From Actinernus sp. WN-2022 (lineage: Eukaryota; Cnidaria; Anthozoa; Actiniaria; Actinernidae): a stretch of 64,000 nt of DNA. Shown here one piece after another: positions 60,023 to 64,000 of this stretch. Position 1 is the first letter of the stretch. Each line of letters opens with the position of its first letter. Both the position numbers and the translations under genes were made by a program. The stretch covers positions 74,433,032-74,497,031 of the forward strand of contig JAOWCC010000936.1 in assembly GCA_030867875.1 (NCBI GenBank), given 5' to 3'. A model generated the notes under the pieces. It was not told the origin of the DNA. It did not search any database and was given only the letters and a program-made list of their open reading frames with translations.

Positions 60023-62527
60023 TCAAAATCTAAGTCGGAATTCGCTAATTCCTTCACCTTCCGCTAGTCCTTGTTCACTTACCAGTTGATTGAAGTTATT
60101 TTGCTCCTTCAACTCTCTCTGGGCAACTTTTACCCATTCTTCTTCTGCTTTGTTTAGCTCGTTCACTTCTAGCGCACCTGTAAGTCTATCTTCCTTTCTA
60201 ATTCGCGCTCTTACGTTACTCAGAAAACGCATAACCCACGCAGTTACGCGCACGAGCTTCTGGAATTTTCCGCATCTGTTAATGTCTAATACATTAGCAA
60301 TGCTTGCCACCTGGCTTACCTTGACTGCCAGTGCTTTCACTGTTGGTTTCCTCTCCTCTACCTGGCTCTCTGGAGTCTGGTCAATCCCATCTAGTGCTGA
60401 CGGCCATTCGCTCACTGTTTGTGACAACCATTGCGGCCCCTCCCACCAGAGTTTCTCACCCTTGAGTGCTGTTGCCATAGCACCCCTTGACCCTAGGTCT
60501 GCTGGATTTTCCTCATCTGGGCAATGTCTCCAGTCATCCTTTTTCGTGTGCTCCAGGATCGCGTTCACTCTGAGGCGCACAAATTGTTTCCACTCACCCA
60601 TATTGTTAATCCAGCACAATGCTGTCTTACTGTCCAGCCAATACGTGGCACCACTCACCTTTACTTGAGGACTTATGGCATTCTGAACAGTCTCCATAAG
60701 CTGCGTTAATATCGTAGCGGACATTAGCTCTAATCTAGGGATAGTGAGCTGCTTCAGAGGCGCGAGTCTAGTCTTACTAGTCAATAGCTTGACATGGCGT
60801 GACCCATCTGTCAACTGGCGAACTAAATACTCGACTGCACAGTAGGCTTTCTTACTCGCGTCACCAAATCCGTGTAAATAACATTCTGTCACGCATTCTT
60901 GTGGATACTCGTAAACACACCGAGTAATACTGATTTCTCTGGCCTTTGCTAAATATGTAACCCATTTCTTCCATCTTACCTTCGCTTCTCCGGTCAGTTT
61001 CTTGTCCCAGTCTATCTCAGCAACACACATTTCCTGGAAAAGAATCTTCATACTTACGGTCACTGGGCTGAAAATCCCCAAAGGGTCAAACATGCCTGCA
61101 ATTACACTCAGCGTGCTACGTTTAGTCGGCTCTTTCTCACTTGCCTTCACTGCTGTCTGCTCAAAGTCAAAATGAATTGTATCCGTGTCACAATTCCATG
61201 AAAGTCCTAATACTTTCTGCGCTTTTGGACCTCCGCCCTGCGGTGCTAGCGAAGCCTTCGCGTATGTCTCCGTTTCGTCTAGTCGCCGATTAACATTCAT
61301 TTGACTTACCCTTTTCTCTGTTGACTGGATTTTGTCTCTAAGCTCCGTGTCGTTTGCGAGCCATTTGCGCAATCTAAACCCGCCACTGGCCATTCTTTCT
61401 CTAGCTTTTTGAAACAATGTAAATGCGTCACTCACCGTGTTCTCTCCAGTAACCAAGTCATCAACGTAAAACCCGTTCATCATTTTCTCTACGAACCTGG
61501 GATCAGTTTTTGCATACGAGTCTAAGTGATGTCGGATCGTCCCGTTCAGTAGAAAAGGCGATGCGTTCAACCCGAACACTACACGACAAAACCTATATAC
61601 GTCTACTTTGTACTTGTCCTCATTTATGTTATCGATCCATACAAACCTTAGGTAATCTCGGTCAAGTTCGTCCACTTCGATATTCAAGAACGCCTTCTCT
61701 ATGTCACCCACTAGCACGACTCTATTCTCTCTAAATCTCAAGAGTATATCCATTAGCAATGGATTAAGCGACGGCCCTACGTGTAAACAATCGTTAAGCG
61801 ACACCCCACGCTTACCTTCTTTCGCCGAAGCGTCGTACACTAACCTCACCTTTGTCGTAAGCGCATCTTTACGTATTACTGCCTGGTGAGGCAAGTAATG
61901 AACCTGCTCTGCAGTATCTAGCTCTGGCACTCTTTCGATTACTCCTGATTCTAGCTGTTCTTTTATAATAGCATCGTACTCTGTTAACAGTTCCGGATCC
62001 TTTCTGAGCCTTCTTACCTGGCCTTTCATGCGTGACAGGCTGTTTTCGTAATTGCTCGGAGGCGTGGCGTGACCTACCTTCCACGGCAACCGCACCGAAT
62101 ATCTCTCGCCGTTAAATTTAATGTTATCGTTAAAGGCTTCGTGTACCTTGTCAGTTTCTCTAATCCCTAAACTGTCTAAGTCCCACAGCTTGTGAATTTC
62201 ACTCTCTAACGCATACCTGTCTGGCATTGCACAATCCGCCACGACATTGTTAACATTAATATACGGCACACTCTCTCCGCACTCTGCTTTGAGCGGGCCT
62301 GATAAAACCCAGCCTAACTCTGTTTCTATTGCCACTGGCTCATCAGTCTCCCCCCGTATAATAGTGCCCTTCTGGAAATTCCAGAGATAATCAGCGCCTA
62401 TTAATAGATCTATGTGTAGATCTTCTTTAGTCTTATTTACGTCAGAAAACCAAAGATCTTTCAGGTGAGGAAAGTCGTTCTTAACAACCTCTACGTGTAC
62501 GTTGCTAATGTGTGTAATTTCCGGCAC
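60023..62527 (-). CDS. BEL reverse transcriptase-RNase H region
   Basis: 834-codon open frame. It begins in the C-terminal part of the protease domain (LLIGADYLWNF). RT motifs are RLVYDASAKEG, LVGDIEKAFLNIEVD (first catalytic Asp), FGLNASPFLLNGTI and FYVDDLV (YVDD). The Pao-specific peptidase-like region (LSVIAGMFDPLGIFSPVT) and RNase H-like TYWLDSKTALCWI follow. Intact over its length, yet separated from gag/PR and integrase by frameshifts. It lacks its own start in BEL biology, being translated as part of Gag-Pol. Confidence 0.92.
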   Translation of the reverse strand: MPEITHISNVHVEVVKNDFPHLKDLWFSDVNKTKEDLHIDLLIGADYLWNFQKGTIIRGETDEPVAIETELGWVLSGPLKAECGESVPYINVNNVVADCAMPDRYALESEIHKLWDLDSLGIRETDKVHEAFNDNIKFNGERYSVRLPWKVGHATPPSNYENSLSRMKGQVRRLRKDPELLTEYDAIIKEQLESGVIERVPELDTAEQVHYLPHQAVIRKDALTTKVRLVYDASAKEGKRGVSLNDCLHVGPSLNPLLMDILLRFRENRVVLVGDIEKAFLNIEVDELDRDYLRFVWIDNINEDKYKVDVYRFCRVVFGLNASPFLLNGTIRHHLDSYAKTDPRFVEKMMNGFYVDDLVTGENTVSDAFTLFQKARERMASGGFRLRKWLANDTELRDKIQSTEKRVSQMNVNRRLDETETYAKASLAPQGGGPKAQKVLGLSWNCDTDTIHFDFEQTAVKASEKEPTKRSTLSVIAGMFDPLGIFSPVTVSMKILFQEMCVAEIDWDKKLTGEAKVRWKKWVTYLAKAREISITRCVYEYPQECVTECYLHGFGDASKKAYCAVEYLVRQLTDGSRHVKLLTSKTRLAPLKQLTIPRLELMSATILTQLMETVQNAISPQVKVSGATYWLDSKTALCWINNMGEWKQFVRLRVNAILEHTKKDDWRHCPDEENPADLGSRGAMATALKGEKLWWEGPQWLSQTVSEWPSALDGIDQTPESQVEERKPTVKALAVKVSQVASIANVLDINRCGKFQKLVRVTAWVMRFLSNVRARIRKEDRLTGALEVNELNKAEEEWVKVAQRELKEQNNFNQLVSEQGLAEGEGISEFRLRF

Positions 62528-62766
62528 AACATAAGGTTCCAGGGCAACGTTCTACCGCCTTCTAGAGGCATTACGTCTACTAAAACGACATCCTTCAACC
62601 CGCTCTCCCTGGTTTTCTCACCAAACGTAGTTAAGTTTAGCCATTCCTTTCTAACAACCGGAATAACGTTAGTTTCTGCTGCCCTAGCAGTAATGAACGA
62701 CTTGTGGCTTCCCGAGTCGAAAATTACCCTGACCCTACTACTTTGGCCTCCCGGTTTCTTAACCAC
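62491..62766 (-). pseudogene. BEL aspartic protease (DUF1758-like)
   Basis: VRVIFDSGSHKSFIT carries the catalytic D-S-G. Its frame ends at ~62491, while the following RT frame takes over at ~62527. Confidence 0.85.
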
Positions 62767-62854
62767 CGCTGCGCGGTCTGCAAAGCAACCTTCGTCCCAG
62801 CCCCGACTAACAATCCCGCCGTGCTGGGGTTTGTAGCAGAGCCTTTCCCTGCTC

Positions 62855-63142
62855 CTAACGTACTACTGGACGCACTAATTCCCCCCTCTGTGGGCGTGGT
62901 CCCCCTGACTGAGCATTACACATAGCGGTGTGGTGCTCTGCGCTACAATTTTTACACTTAATTTTATCCCTACAATCAGCGGCTCTGTGGCCCTTACATA
63001 AACAATTAAAACACCGAGAATATGTACGTATAAGATTCTTACGTTCCTTTAAGTCTGTCACTCGTTTCAGTACACTCCTCGTGCGGGTGGTTCCCTCGGC
63101 AGAATGCGCACCCATCCCTCTGAGTTTTCGTGAACAGTGCAC
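62855..63142 (-). pseudogene. BEL gag zinc-knuckle region
   Basis: CFNCLCKGHRAADC (CX2CX4HX4C) followed by CKNCSAEHHTAMC, the paired zinc knuckles of BEL gag. In a different frame from both neighbours. Confidence 0.88.
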
Positions 63143-63993
63143 TGCCCGTCGTCCCTTGGGCTCTCCCCCGGTTTTCTTGATGACGTACTGGACTCGTCTC
63201 CGTCCTGCTGGTTACGGACCCCTGGAGTCTGTGATTTTCCCTCAGCTCTACTTCCTCTCGTAACTTTTTCCAGAAAGTTCTCCAACGTCCAGTCTAGGAA
63301 CACCTCCCCTCCAGTGATCGTCAGCCGCACCGTCTCTGGGAGGTTTTCAAGCAACACCGGTACGACTGTGGTGGAGTACGTCTCAGAAACCTCCAGCGCG
63401 GCCAGTCCCCGGTAATGAGTCTCTATTTTGTCGCACAGAGCCCTCAACCTTGGCGTGTCTCTCTCCCCATAAACGGGCGAAGCTTTCAACAGCTCACTTA
63501 TGTGCGCCCTTTGGACCGCCGTCCTTTTACCAAATCGTTTCTTCAGCAGTTCTACAGCCGAATCGTAGTTAGCTCCTGTCAGGGAAAACCCCGCTATGGC
63601 TGACCTCGCCGGCTCTTCTAACAGCCCTCTCAAATATGAGAACTTGTCAACATTTGACAGGCCTGTATTGTTGTGGATAGAGTTCACGAAACAGTCCCAG
63701 AATTCTTGCCACTTGCACACCTCGCCTCCAAACTTATTCACCTCTAGCTTTGGAAGCCTGGCTCGCACCGTCTTCGCTTGTTCAGTCTGCCCTGGACTTG
63801 TCTGCGGTTCGGATTTCTTCGCCAACTTCGCCTCGATCTTCAGCACTGCTTTACGTATCTCAGTACTAATATCTCCGGCTTCGCCTATCTCCTTGGCGAC
63901 ATCATCTTCGCTTACAGTTTCGTCTTCCTCTATTATGTCGAGGATCGCCTCGTCTAGTGTCTTCAACAGCGTAAATTTCTCTTTAAGGCACAT
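63067..63993 (-). CDS. BEL gag-like N-terminal region (DUF1759 type, 5' incomplete)
   Basis: 308 codons: an acidic/coiled start (DEAILDIIEEDETVSEDDV), then LPKLEVNKFGGEVCKWQEFW, SYLRGLLEEPARSAIAGF and AVELLKKRFGK, the signature of the BEL gag domain. The domain normally begins further upstream, so the true N-terminus is outside. The frame is lost near 63130. Confidence 0.88.
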   Translation of the reverse strand: MCLKEKFTLLKTLDEAILDIIEEDETVSEDDVAKEIGEAGDISTEIRKAVLKIEAKLAKKSEPQTSPGQTEQAKTVRARLPKLEVNKFGGEVCKWQEFWDCFVNSIHNNTGLSNVDKFSYLRGLLEEPARSAIAGFSLTGANYDSAVELLKKRFGKRTAVQRAHISELLKASPVYGERDTPRLRALCDKIETHYRGLAALEVSETYSTTVVPVLLENLPETVRLTITGGEVFLDWTLENFLEKVTRGSRAEGKSQTPGVRNQQDGDESSTSSRKPGESPRDDGQCTVHENSEGWVRILPREPPARGVY

Positions 63994-64000
63994 CTGCAGG

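Larger units (their letters stand above)
58327..64000 (-). mobile_element. BEL/Pao LTR retrotransposon (5' end outside window, frame-broken)
   Basis: Minus-strand element with, in order, gag (DUF1759-type), zinc knuckle, aspartic protease (DUF1758-type), reverse transcriptase-RNase H, integrase with C-terminal DUF5641-type region, polypurine tract and 3' LTR. Domain order and the protease/RT type are those of BEL/Pao. The coding region is split over at least seven reading frames, so this copy cannot make its polyprotein as written. The 5' LTR and primer-binding site would lie beyond 64000. Confidence 0.93.

Noticed and set aside
60090..60668. 192-codon plus-strand ORF
   Set aside because: Antisense shadow of the BEL RT-RNase H frame.

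Overview
Eukaryotic, intron-rich, AT-rich animal DNA crowded with small transposable elements. The proteins and the repeat types (somatomedin-B GPCR, BEL/Pao element, CR1-like LINE ends, many fold-back MITEs) suggest an anthozoan, most likely a stony coral. That assignment is inference; no species marker is present.

Two conserved genes were recovered by joining short exons that mostly sit inside or below the size of obvious open reading frames. (1) AP3M, the mu subunit of the AP-3 adaptor complex, lies on the minus strand. Thirteen exons run from the start codon at 19432 down to 661. All exon phases agree and they give the first 302 residues; the last ~115 residues lie left of the window. (2) TMEM237, a tetraspan ciliary transition-zone protein, lies on the plus strand. 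Ten exons from 42786 to 57873 give 435 codons, again with every phase agreeing; the 3' end lies right of the window. Between them are a single-exon adhesion-type (class B2) GPCR with a somatomedin-B domain (26316-29716, broken by a one-base frameshift) and an unrecognised single-exon ORF of 345 codons (37109-36072, minus).

Layout: 1-19.5 kb AP3M, with introns full of MITEs, minisatellites and satellite-like repeats. 19.5-26.2 kb intergenic, with several inverted-repeat elements, a tRNA-Val-like sequence and a minisatellite. 26.3-29.7 kb GPCR. 29.7-31.0 kb decayed Ty3/Gypsy pol. 31-36 kb repeats, including a 557-bp element with an 8-bp target duplication. 36-37.1 kb unknown gene. 37.1-42.8 kb repeats, including a 2.4-kb inverted-repeat structure. 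42.8-58 kb TMEM237, with SINEs, MITEs and a 1.6-kb satellite with higher-order structure in its introns. 58.3-64 kb a frame-broken BEL/Pao retrotransposon on the minus strand, apparently inside the next TMEM237 intron.

The host genes are unrelated in function (lysosome-related vesicle sorting, ciliary gate, surface receptor). The most unusual observation is in AP3M. The 3' 44 bases of exon 11, with its 5' splice site and the start of its intron, are repeated in tandem (seven 70-bp units including the real exon end), so one intron carries an array of seven identical splice donors. Other notable structures are a 550-bp higher-order repeat, interleaved (not nested) inverted repeats, an insertion whose empty site is preserved in a paralogous repeat, and MITEs that carry their own satellites.
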